A stretch of DNA of 64,000 nucleotides from Aegilops tauschii subsp. strangulata (taxonomy: Eukaryota > Streptophyta > Magnoliopsida > Poales > Poaceae): assembly GCF_002575655.3 (NCBI RefSeq), contig NC_053041.3, positions 375,517,054-375,581,053 of the forward strand, in the 5' to 3' direction. How positions within the stretch are numbered: position 1 is the first letter of the stretch; each line of letters opens with the position of its first letter. The translations under genes were made by a program, and so were the position numbers. Of the stretch, positions 46,985-56,147 are shown one piece after another. The notes beneath the pieces were generated by a model. The model was not told where the DNA came from, did not search any database, and was given only the letters and a program-made list of their open reading frames with translations.

Positions 46985-47280
46985 AACCCTGTTTGGATAC
47001 TCAACTTAGCTGGAGGTTAGAGTTAGTTTCTAGCTCGTTACTAACCCTGAACTAACTCCATCCAAAGAGTTGTTTGGATGGCAGGGTTAGATTGACAATA
47101 AATGCACTAGGAGAACTAGCTCCAATTAGCACCTCTTGGGTTGGATAGTTTTTTTGGGTGGGTTATAGATGCAACTAGCTCAAACTAGCCCTCATGTTTA
47201 GATATACTTTAGGGCTATTTGAGCCCGAACTAGCTCAAACTAACTGTAACCCATGGATACAGCAGCAGTTAATCAGCCGA
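46985..47280. mobile_element. Candidate MITE inside the B3-like gene intron
   Basis: The segment begins CCCTGTTTGGATACTCAACT and contains several CTAGCTC / AACTAGCTCAAACTA motifs in both orientations, ending near AACTAACTGTAACCC. This resembles grass hAT- or Harbinger-type MITEs. Terminal repeats are weak and no target duplication was established. Confidence 0.3.
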
Positions 47281-47370
47281 TAATTTGTAAGAATGCACTA
47301 AACTCCTTCTGGCCCATAATATAAGATGTTAATTCATCTAATATGTGAGTATATTCGATGTTATAAGATA

Positions 47371-47465
47371 CTCCCTCCGTTCCTAAATATTTGTCTTTTT
47401 AGAGATTTCAAATGGACTACCACATACGGATGTATATAAACATATTATAAAAGAGTGTTGTACTA
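47371..47465 (+). mobile_element. Stowaway-type MITE fragment
   Basis: CTCCCTCCGTTCCTAAATAT followed by TTTGTCTTTTTAGAGATTTC is a Stowaway/Mariner terminal sequence. It continues to ACGGATGTATATAAACAT and then stops. The opposite terminal repeat is missing, so the copy is truncated. It lies just upstream of exon 3 of the B3-like gene. Confidence 0.7.
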
Positions 47466-48249
47466 CATCATTGTGCAATTGCTGTTTAGCTTCTAATATT
47501 AACTTGGTGCTTTTAGGTACATATGTCATTGGTAAAGATCCGCGCTTCGACCCTTTCTGCGTATGGGGCAATGAGATATTGATGAACCAGCATCAAGTGA
47601 GGAAGTCGATAAAGATTGTTAGTAAAATGGGTCCAAAGATGGCAATTAAACTATTTGTTTACACTTTATCCAAGACAACAACGAACTGCAGGATGGTAAG
47701 TAAGAACTTTGCAGCCTTCTTTTTACTGCCCATAATGAGTTGTGTTAGATGACAATGTCTGAATCTTTTTCCTTTGCAGTGGTTGCCAAAGCAGTTTACT
47801 CAAGATTACCTGTCAAACTACATGATTGGTGGGCATGCAAAGGTTAAAGTATTTCTACCAGAACATGATGATTATCTAGATGTTTTCATGAAGACCGTGA
47901 AGGATGGGCGGTCGGCCATCACAAGGGGTTGGACTAGAGTCGTGCGTGCCTTCTGCATGGAGGAGGGCACAATATGGGCATTCTGCTTCACCTTGTTCAG
48001 CAACCAGAATATATTTCGCCTCTTTCTTTACCGTCTTTAATAGTACAAGTATACAACTGTGGTTCATCATTCTTTATTTGGTTCTTATGTAATTCTTGAA
48101 CATATGTACCTATGAATCGAATAATGCATTGGTTGTTTGAACCTGATGGATATGAATAAAGCTTAGCATACATTGAAATTCAAATTCAAATCCAAATCTG
48201 GTACAATTTGGAAAAGCAGCAATTAAATTAGGGTGAAATTATGCTCTCC

Positions 48250-48720
48250 GGGTTGTTACGACACACATGGTTGGTAAAACACAAACGTTTGTGATATGCA
48301 CCATAATCCGAGATGGTTCACATAGAGGAAACGTGTGCAAGCATGCACACAGTTGCCGTTTGCAAACCGTGTGCGATGTCAGACAATATTACAAATGGTG
48401 TGGGCAAACTAAACGTTTGTGTTAGTTGCCTTATCATACACGATTCGCAACCATGAACTTTTTCTGATGAAGTATGCATCGTAAATGTTGCACCACGGGA
48501 TAGCGTGTGCGACAGTTGTCGTGTACGACGATGTTACGATGGTCCGACGTTTCGTAATCCTGTTCGACACTCGTACGACGATTAGCTAATCTTCTTAACG
48601 GTGAACCGTTTGTGATGGGCCATGCATCATACATGTTCTATAATAGTGAACCGTTTGTGATGGGCCGCGCATCATAAACGTAGCACCACAGAATACCGAC
48701 TGCGATGGCAATGCGAGCAG
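48250..48720. repeat. CACTA-2 right subterminal repeats
   Basis: There are dispersed motifs AAACCGTGTGCGATG, AACGTTTGTGTTAG and GAACCGTTTGTGATGGGCC (twice, near 48604 and 48648). They match the style of the left subterminal region. Confidence 0.7.
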
Positions 48721-48726
48721 AAACGA

Positions 48727-48892
48727 GTAGGAGTACTGTAGGGGCCCTATCCCCGACGGTTTCTAAGTCGTGTGGGAAGGACCCCCCTATCGCCCACACT
48801 CACTTAGCGACGGTTCCAAATGCTGTCATAGAAAACCGTTTGTTTAGGACCGACGCGTACCAGTGGATCAAATACGGTTATACGTAGTAGTG
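48727..48892 (-). repeat. CACTA-2 right terminal inverted repeat
   Basis: On the minus strand it begins CACTACTACGTATAACCG at 48892, then CACTGGTACGCGTCGG (from 48865), which pairs with the left end at 33947. The pairing continues through CCCCTATCGCCCACACTCAC to the CCCCGACGGTTTC block. Confidence 0.75.
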
Positions 48893-49585
48893 CTAAAAAT
48901 ACAATTATATAGGCGAAATCATTTCCGATCGTAAGTACATTCCACACAGTCAGCCCCCCCCCCTAAACGTTTCCGTTCATATATACATCCCACACAGTCG
49001 CTCCAAGGAAAAAGTTTCTGTTCGCAGGTACATCACACAGAATTTTCCCCGTTAAATCGTTTGTGATAGCGTTGCCATTGCACACGATATTAACAATTTT
49101 ATCGTTTGCGTTATTGAATGCATCACACACGGTGTGTAGAAGAAACTGTGTGGCAAAGGTTGTCCATCACACACAGTTTTTATGTGGTAAACGTTTGCGC
49201 AAGGTGGCCTAACGCAAACAGTTTTGAAGAGAATGTCGTGTGTGATTGTTCATTGATCCAACACGGTTTATTCCTAGAAACTGTGTGCGTTGCCTGAGGT
49301 CATTGCCCACGGTGTTTTCTAAATAACCGTTTGCAATAGAAAAACCCAATTAGCAGGCTAATTAGCCCTACTAATTGCCCTATTATTAATAATCCATTTA
49401 TTAATCTAATTGACATTCATATTAAGCACATAATATATTTCATTTCCATATTAAGGAAGCAAGATTTTATAATTGAAATACATCAGAGTACAATATGATA
49501 TAGCTTCAGCACTCAGCTACCCCATTACACAACTGCACCAGCACCAAGTTTCACATGCAACATGTAGAACCTTTCGAAATTAGCA
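48893..49585. mobile_element. CACTA-3 subterminal region
   Basis: CGTTTGCGTT, AAACTGTGTGCGTTGCC and ACCGTTTGCAATAG-type repeats (49050-49340) mark a second element of the same superfamily beside CACTA-2. Its own CACTA end is not clearly visible at 48893. The rest (49340-49585) is AT-rich 3' flank of the B3-like gene. Confidence 0.5.
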
Positions 49586-50104
49586 TCATAGACGGTACAT
49601 AGAAAGATGCGTCTCATCTCGCAAACTGCTGAAGCGGAAGGCGAATGTTGAGCCTTCATTCATGTTGAAGGTCTTTGCAATTTTAGGCTAGTGCCTGTGG
49701 ATGATTGACCGTCCATCCTTCGTCCTCTTCAGGAACACTTCAATATTGAACCGTGGGTGTTGTATGAAAACCTTCCTCGCCTCTTGACCATAGAGATGGT
49801 TTGAGAGATAATCATCAGTGAACTGCTTTGGAAAGGCCTGAAAACAAGGATGTGCATAAATATCTTCTCTATATTGGAAATGGGGCAAAGGAATAAAAAA
49901 GGCAAGGTATAATAGTTAGTACCATCTTGTAGTTAACTGATGTCTTCTTCATTGTGCAGACAAAGATCTTGTTGTTTTTTGTCGCTAGTTTCTTTATCTT
50001 AACAATGTTTCTGAGTTTCTTGACTTGATTGATATTCATGGATAACTCATTTCCCCATATGAAAAAAGGGTCGAACAATGGGTCAAAACCTCTGACAGCA
50101 GGAC
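49586..50104 (-). pseudogene. Second B3-domain-like gene fragment (CACTA-3)
   Basis: Two minus-strand exons, 50104-49923 and 49837-49586, with good AG and GT borders, correspond to the last two exons of the gene at 45201-48040. Shared pieces include DPFFIWGNELSMN / DPFCVWGNEILMN, PKQFTDDYLSN / PKQFTQDYLSN and TKDGRS / VKDGRS. An in-frame TAG (49688-49690) sits at the place of the conserved tryptophan of GW. It is clearly diverged from the first copy, so the two were not produced by a recent duplication. Upstream exons would lie beyond the chromovirus insertion, outside the window. Confidence 0.7.
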
Positions 50105-50610
50105 CTACATGTGCAAGACCAAATTGTTAAAAACCTAAACATTAGAATGGTTCCTGCAATTGCACAATAATGTGCTATTAGACAACGGACCATGCACGTG
50201 CTAACCTAAACCTCAGTGCTTCCCATTGTTTCCTTGCAACACATATAAGGTAGTTAGTCATCAGGTTAAGTAAGGGTTCGCATGGTATCAGTAAAATATG
50301 TTGATGAAAAATAAGCACATTGCAAATTCATCAGATTAATTCAAGCCACATGGAAAACCCATTTATCCAAACCAAGCATGATTAAGAACTAGGAAATATA
50401 GCACTTGTATGTGTTTCTCATGTATTAAGTGCAACCAAATTCGATTTATTCCTCACATGCCCAACAATACAAAATTCTACCCACGACAATTGGACATCGC
50501 ATTGCAGAATTGAACCAAGCAGTTAACTAAACACCACAACAAATGAACCAAACATTAACTGAGCACCACATTGCACAATATAACATACTCCTAATAGAAG
50601 GTCAGACAGT
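50105..50610 (-). other. Intron-like repeat region of the CACTA-3 B3 gene
   Basis: About 150 bases at 50367-50525 (GGAAATATAGCA, GTTTCTCATGTATT, CATTGCAGAATTGAACCAA) recur in diverged form at 63847-64000, on the far side of the chromovirus. The host therefore had a tandemly repeated intron, like the intron of the first B3-like gene. Confidence 0.65.
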
Positions 50611-50615
50611 TAACC
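50611..50615. repeat. Target site duplication (left) of the chromovirus
   Basis: TAACC; the other side (63842-63846) reads AAACC, one mismatch. Confidence 0.75.
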
Positions 50616-50913
50616 TGTGACGCCCCCGATTTGACCGTACACTAATCATGCACGCAAATGTGTACGATCAAGATCAGGGACTCATGGGAAGATATCACAA
50701 CACAACTCTAATGCATAAATAAGTCATACAAGCATCATAATACAAGCCAGGGGCCTCGAGGGCTCGAATACAAGTGCTCGATCACAGACGAGTCAGCGGA
50801 AGCAACAATATCTGAGTACAGACATAAGTTAAACAAGTTAGCCTTAAGAAGGCTAGCACAAACTGGGATACAGATCGAACGAGGCGCAGGCCTCCTGCCT
50901 GGGATCGTCCTAA

Positions 50914-51014
50914 CTACTCCTGATCGTCGTCAGCGGGCTGCACGTAGTAGTAGGCACCTCCAGTGTCGTAGGTGTCGTCGTCGACAGTGGCGTCTGGCTC
51001 CTGGACTCCAACAT
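50914..51014 (-). other. Exon-like segment B in the chromovirus LTR
   Basis: The minus-strand segment follows a pyrimidine-rich stretch and the acceptor CGCAACCAG. In phase 1 it reads DVGVQEPDATVDDDTYDTGG, then AYYYVQPADDDQE and TAG at 50914-50916. It is strongly acidic. In the right LTR (60450-60550) the same segment has CAG changed to TAG (60537-60539) and the terminal TAG changed to TTG. Confidence 0.45.
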
Positions 51015-52260
51015 CTGGTTGCGACAACCAGATAGAAAGGAAAGGGGGAAAAGAGGGAGAGAAGCAACCGTGAGTACTCATCCAAAGTACTCGCAAGCAA
51101 GGAGCTACACTACATATGCATGGGTATATGTGTAAAGGGGCATATCAGTGGACTGAACTGCAGAATGCCAGAATAAAAGGGGGATAGCTAGTCCTGTCGA
51201 AGACTACGCTTCTGGCAGCCTCCATCTTGCAGCATGTAGAAGAGAGTAGATTGAAGTCATCCAAGTAGTATCGCTTAGCATAATCCTACCCGGAGATCCC
51301 CTCCTCGTCGCCCTGTTAGAGAGCGAGCACCGGGTTGTATCTGGCACTTGGAAGGGTGTATTTTATTCAGTATCCAGTTCTAGTTGTCATAAGGTCAAGG
51401 TACAACTCCGGGTCGTCCTTTTACCGAGGGACACGGCTATTCGAATAGATAAACTTCCCTGCAGGGGTGCACCACATAACCCAACACGCTCGATCCCATT
51501 TGGCCGGACACACTTTTCTGGGTCATGCCCGGCCTCGTAAGATCAACGTGTCGCAGCCCCACCTAAGCACAACAGAGCGGTCAGCACGCCGGTCTAACCC
51601 TATGCGCGCAGGGGTCTGGGCCCATCGCCCTATGCACACCTGCACGTTGCGTACGCGGCCGGAAGCAGACCTAGCCTAGTGGCGTTCCAGTCCAATCCGG
51701 CGCGCGCCACTCAGTCGCTGACGTCAAGAAGGCTTCGGCTGATACCACGACGCCGGGATACCCATAACTACTCCCGCGTAGATGGTTAGTGCGTATAGAC
51801 CAAATGGCCAGACTCAGATCAAATACCAAGATCTCGTTAAGCGTGTTAAGTATCCGCGAACACCGACCAGGGCCAGGCCCACCTCTCACCTAGTTGGTCT
51901 CAACCTGCCCTGTCGCTCCGCCACAAAGATCCACTTGCGGGTACTCCTACGAGCCGACCCGACTTTAGTCATCACATGTGTCATGTATATAGTATATAAG
52001 TATATACCCATGATCACCGCCCAGGTGATCATGGCCCGATAGTATAGCACAGCAGACGGACAAGAATGTAGGGCCACTGATGGAAATCTAGCATCCTATA
52101 CTAAGCATGTAGGATTGCAGGTAAAGGTATCAACAGTAGTAGCAAGGATAGGCTATGCATCAGGATAGGATATCGAAAAGCAGTAACATGCTACACTACT
52201 CTAATGCAAGCAGTATAGAGAAGAATAGGCGATATCTGGTGATCAAGGGGGGGGGCTTGC

Positions 52261-52335
52261 CTGGTTGCTCTGGCAAGTAGGAGGGGTCGTCGACTCCGTA
52301 GTCGAACTGGGCAGCAGCAGTGTCGGTCTCGTAGT
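52261..52335 (-). other. Exon-like segment A in the chromovirus LTR
   Basis: The minus-strand segment follows CCCCTCTTCTCTCCGGTAG, a strong acceptor, and ends CCAG|GCAAGC, a GC-type donor. The open frame reads YETDTAAAQFDYGVDDPSYL then PEQP, entering and leaving in phase 1. Joining to segment B across a 1246-base intron keeps the frame to the stop. The right-LTR copy is at 61796-61870. Confidence 0.45.
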
Positions 52336-53039
52336 CTACCGGAGAGAAGAGGGGGGAAGAAACAGTAAATACAATGCAAACATAAGCATGACGATGCGTG
52401 ACATGACAATGAACAGTGCGAGGTGTGTCCTAACGCGACAGTAGGTGGTACCGGCGAAGGGGGGGGGAACATCCGGGAGGTATTCCCGATGTTTCGCGTT
52501 TTCGGACAGACGGACCGGAGGGGGAAAGTTGCTAGTTCGATAGGTTAGGGAGGTGTGGTGGACGAACGGACTGCGTATTCGGATTCGTCTCGTCGTTCTG
52601 AGCAACTTTCATGTTGAAAATATTTTAATCCGAGTTACGGATTAAAAGATATGATTTTCTAAAGATTTTATTAATTTCTGGAATTTAATTAATTATTTAA
52701 TTTAATTCGAAATTTGGATTTATGACATCAGCATGATGTCATGCTGACATCAGCAGTCAACAGGGGTTGACTAAGTCAACTGACATGTGGGTCCAGTGGG
52801 ACCCACCTGTCATTCACTGTTTAGATTAATTAGTGTTTAATTAAATAATTATTATTTAATTAAATTAAACAGGATTAATTAACTTAATTAATTTAGTTAA
52901 TTAATTAATTAATTAAAATTATTTTTACTTTTATTTTATTTATTTATTTATTTATTAATATTTATTAATTAATTTATTATTATTATTATTATTAATTTTT
53001 TTTATTTTTTTGTAAACGTTCTGGGGCGCTGGGGCCCGT

Positions 53040-53870
53040 TTGTCATTGCGCCAGGGGGTCGGGCCCAGTGGCCAGTGGCTCAGGTGGGGCGAGGCCCACC
53101 TGGCAGTGGCCCAGAGGGGCGGGGCCCACTAGGCAGTGGCCCAGGGGGCACTGCGGCTACGGGTGCGGGGTGTGGGCGTGGGCGCTGGCGGCCACGGCGG
53201 GGCACGGCGCCGACCATAGCCGGACGGGGCGAGGCCGCGGTGGTGCGGGGTCAGCCGCCGGAGGTGGTGCAGAGGGGCGAGGTCACCGCGGCGACGGGGC
53301 GGAGATCGGCGGAGGGGGGCAAACGACGGCGATGGCCGTGCGGGCGCGCGTCGGTGCGGTCGGGCGTGGGGGAAGAAGCAGCGAGGGGGGGGGGCGCGGT
53401 CGAGGCCATGGGCCTGCTCGCGACGGCGAGGTTAGCACGACGACGAGGGGGGGCAGGCGGGGCGTGGCCGACGCGGGCGCGCGGTCGGGGCGCGCGCGGG
53501 CGATGGCCGTGCGGGCGCGCGGGCGTGGCCAGGCGCGGCGGGGGCGCGTCTGGGCGCGCCGGAGCGCGAGCGGGGCGGCGGTGACCGAGGAGAGAGGGGG
53601 GCGAGGGAGAGAGAGGAGGGGCGAGGCGCGGCGGTGCTCACTGTGGCTGTAGGGGGTCTGGCAGCGGGGCGCGGGGAGGGTGACGGGGACGACGGGCGAG
53701 GCGGAGAAGGGGGAAGCAGGCCGGCGGGGGCATGCTCCGGCGAGGACGAGGCGGCGCGGGGTCGAGCGCGACGGCGACGGCCTCCTCCTCGATCCAGATC
53801 GGGGAAGGCAGGGGAGATATTTCGGGGGGGAAGTGGGGGTGGCTGTCGGTGGGGGTGAGGGGATAAGGTA
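53040..53870 (-). other. GC-rich block of the LTR
   Basis: This block of high GC content has many CG dinucleotides and CCGCC-type repeats, present in both LTRs (right copy about 62570-63400). Long open frames on the plus strand here, antisense to the element, are expected from composition. It may be the promoter/leader of the LTR transcript, by analogy with the GC-rich block of the solo LTR at 30045-30440. Confidence 0.5.
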
Positions 53871-54300
53871 GGCCAGACGGGCCAGGGTGGAGCTGGGCCT
53901 TTCAGCCGGGGGGGGGGGGAATGGTGCTGGCCGGCTGGGCCTGGGGTTGGCCCAGTTGGGCCAGGTCCAGTGGGGGGGGGCTTTTATTTTTATTTTTTGT
54001 TTTCTGTTTTGTTTTGCACTTTCTTTTATTTATTTTCTTTCACATTTTAATCCATTTTAAAATACTTAGGCATTTTCTAAAAAGGAGTTTTCTCCACAAT
54101 AATTACCAGTGTATTATTTGGCACCCACCGAACATTTTTGTTTAAATTTTTGAAAACTTTTATTTTCCACTTTAAATTTAATTGAAGTTTGAATTAGGAG
54201 TTTGAAAAGAAATGTGATTCCAATGTGATCAAGCCCTGTTTAGCAACATGATTAGCTTAATCACAGAGAGTTACTGTAGCATGATTCTCGGGGTGTTACA

Positions 54301-54312
54301 AATCTCCTCCAC
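54301..54312 (-). other. Chromovirus polypurine tract
   Basis: GTGGAGGAGATT on the minus strand directly precedes the 3' LTR start TGTAACACC. Confidence 0.8.
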
Positions 54313-54335
54313 TACAAGAAATCTCGTCCCGAGAT

Positions 54336-56147
54336 TTAGGAGGTAGAAGGAAACAGTGCGGGGTATTCTTCGCGCAGACGATCCTCTCGTTCCCAAGTGG
54401 CCTCATCTTCAGAATGGTGCGACCACTGGACTTTGAGAAACTTGATCGCCTTCTGACGTGTGCGGCGTTCAGCTTGGTCGAGAATGCGGACCAGATGCTC
54501 CTTATAGGAGAGGTCTTGCTGCAATTCGAGCACTTCATGATCCACAGCTCGGATTGGGTCCTTGAAGCAACGGCGGAGCTGTGACACATGGAACACATCG
54601 TGAACCTGAGAAAGGTTCGGCGGTAGCTCCAGTTGGTATGCCACTTTTCCACGCCTTTCGAGAATAAGGAATGGGCCAATATATCGAGGAGCTAGTTTGC
54701 CCTTGATTCCGAAGCGGTGAGCACCCTTCATAGGTGTGACTCGAAGATAAGCCTTTTCGCCAGGTTGATAGACCATGTCCTTATGATGACGGTCATACTG
54801 ACTCTTCTGATGTGACTGAGCAGTCTTGAGATTCTCGAGAATAATGCGGACTTGTTCTTCGGAATCTTGGATAATATCCGGACCGAAGAGTGGACGTTCC
54901 CCAGTTTCTGACCAGTTCAGAGGGGTTCGGCACTTTCGTCCATATAACACTTCGAAGGGGGCCATCTTCAGACTAGCTTGATAGCTATTATTATAAGAGA
55001 ACTCAGCATACGGGAGAGATTCCTCCCATTTCTTGCCGAAGGAAATAACGCAAGCTCGAAGCATGTCTTCGAGAACTTGGTTGACGCGTTCAACTTGTCC
55101 TTGCGATTGAGGATGAAACGCAGTACTGAATGACAGATGAGTCCCCATAGCTTCTTGGAAACTTGCCCAGAATCTTGAAGTGAATAAGCTGCCACGGTCT
55201 GAGCTGATAACCAATGGAATACCGTGGAGTGAAACAATCCTGGTCATGTAGAGCGTTGCCAACTGGCTAGCAGTGATCGTTTCCTTGACTGCCAGAAAAT
55301 GTGCAACTTTGGAAAGCCGGTCAATGACGACAAGAATAGCATCATTACCTTTCTGTGACTTGGGAAATCCAGTGACGAAGTCCATCTCAACATGGTCCCA
55401 TTTCCATTCAGGAATAGAGATAGGTTGCAGAGTTCCAGCAGGCCTTTGATGTTCTGCTTTGATACGACGGCAAACGTCACACTCAGCAACATAACGAGCA
55501 ATGTCTTGCTTCATATTAGACCACCAGAATCTCTGACGGATGTCTTGGTACATCTTTGTACTACCAGGATGGATACATAGAGGCGTATCATGAGCTTCTT
55601 TCATAACTTCCTGTGTCATATCCAGGTTTTTCTCTGCACATGGCACCACTAGGCGGCCCTTGAAGTATAGGGTGCCATCTTCAGCAATGGTGAAGAATGA
55701 GGGCTTTCCTTCTGCGAGGTAGCGCTTAATCTTGTGGGCTTCAGAGTCATACCTCTGTAGCCTTTTGATGCTATCCACGAGATCTGGTTTAGCAACTAGG
55801 GTATTGAGGGAACCCTGGGTAACAACGTGGAGGTTCACCTTGCCAAACTCCTTAGGAGGGGGAGCGAGTGAACCCGGAGGAACAATATGGAGGTTCAGCT
55901 TCCTGAATTCTTCAACAAGCGAGGGCTGAACTTTGTGAACCTGGAGGTGGTTGCAGTAAGACTTGCGGCTCAAGGCATCAGCCATTACATTAGCCTTGCC
56001 TGGCGTATAGGAAATACCCAAGTCGAAGTCTGCAACAAGCTCCATCCATCTCTGCTGACGGAGGTTCAGATCTGGCTGAGTAAACAGATACTTCAGACTT
56101 TGGTGGTCGGTGAAGATCTCGCAACGATTACCGAGAAGGTAATGTCG
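54336..56147 (-). pseudogene. Chromovirus pol, second part: RNase H end, integrase, chromodomain
   Basis: The frame continues after the TAG at 56148-56150 with RHYLLGN and [10 protein letters not shown] (RNase H C-terminal aspartate). The integrase zinc-binding motif is H...HPGS...CDVCRRIK. The catalytic core has [11 protein letters not shown] (first D), [15 protein letters not shown] (second D) and [14 protein letters not shown] (E), followed by the [11 protein letters not shown] module. The C-terminal [11 protein letters not shown]...[14 protein letters not shown] is a chromodomain, which in chromoviruses directs integration to particular chromatin. It ends PALFPSTS and stop at 54336. All catalytic residues are visible and there is no further lesion in this part. 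Confidence 0.9.

Larger units (their letters stand above)
45201..48040 (+). pseudogene. B3-domain-like gene carried by CACTA-2
   Basis: Four exons can be joined with consistent phases: 45201-45886, 46641-46675, 47517-47695 and 47780-48040, giving about 386 codons. Exon 1 starts MTPAKRPLSHRSPSPSPPP and contains repeated CSSKGKEPICDN-like units. The C-terminal ~105 residues (IKLFVYTLSKTTTN, LPKQFTQDYLSNYM, ITRGWTRVVRAFCMEEGT, IFRLFLYRL) fit a plant B3 DNA-binding fold, including the GW and EGD-like positions. There is one in-frame TAG at 45399-45401 in exon 1; otherwise the frame is open. Introns contain tandem repeats of about 230 bases (about 45985-46420). B3 proteins bind DNA through the major groove; a role here is unknown. 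Confidence 0.62.
33947..48892. mobile_element. CACTA-2, cargo-bearing CACTA-type element
   Basis: The left end CACTGGTAC (33947) and following ~140 bases are inverted and repeated at about 48730-48865. Both contain the GTGGGCGATAGGG / GTCTGGGCGATAGGG block and CCCACACGAC. The right end extends 27 bases further to GTAGTAGTG (48892), so the left end appears truncated by about that much. Both inner flanks carry CGTTTGYGATG-type subterminal repeats. No CACTA transposase domain was found inside, so the element is probably non-autonomous. Target duplications could not be confirmed (TAG left, CTA right). Confidence 0.65.
50616..54300 (-). repeat. Chromovirus 3' LTR (left copy)
   Basis: It is 3685 bp and reads TGTAACACCCCGAGAATC at its 5' (right) end and GGGGGCGTCACA at its 3' (left) end on the minus strand. 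It holds a GC-rich block (53040-53870), an AT-rich block (52620-53010) with ATT and TTTA microsatellites, and the exon-like segments described separately. Compared with the right copy it has about 22 extra bases near 52728-52750 (a palindromic GCATGATGTCATGC). Confidence 0.92.

Noticed and set aside
51467..52042. Small frames repeated at 61003-61578
   Set aside because: Identical because they lie in the two chromovirus LTRs, inside the proposed LTR intron; no family features.
53068..53871. Several long plus-strand open frames (up to 194 codons) rich in R, G and A, repeated at 62605-63403
   Set aside because: They lie antisense in the GC-rich block of the chromovirus LTRs, occur in several frames at once and have only composition-driven residues. 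Repetition is explained by the LTR pair.
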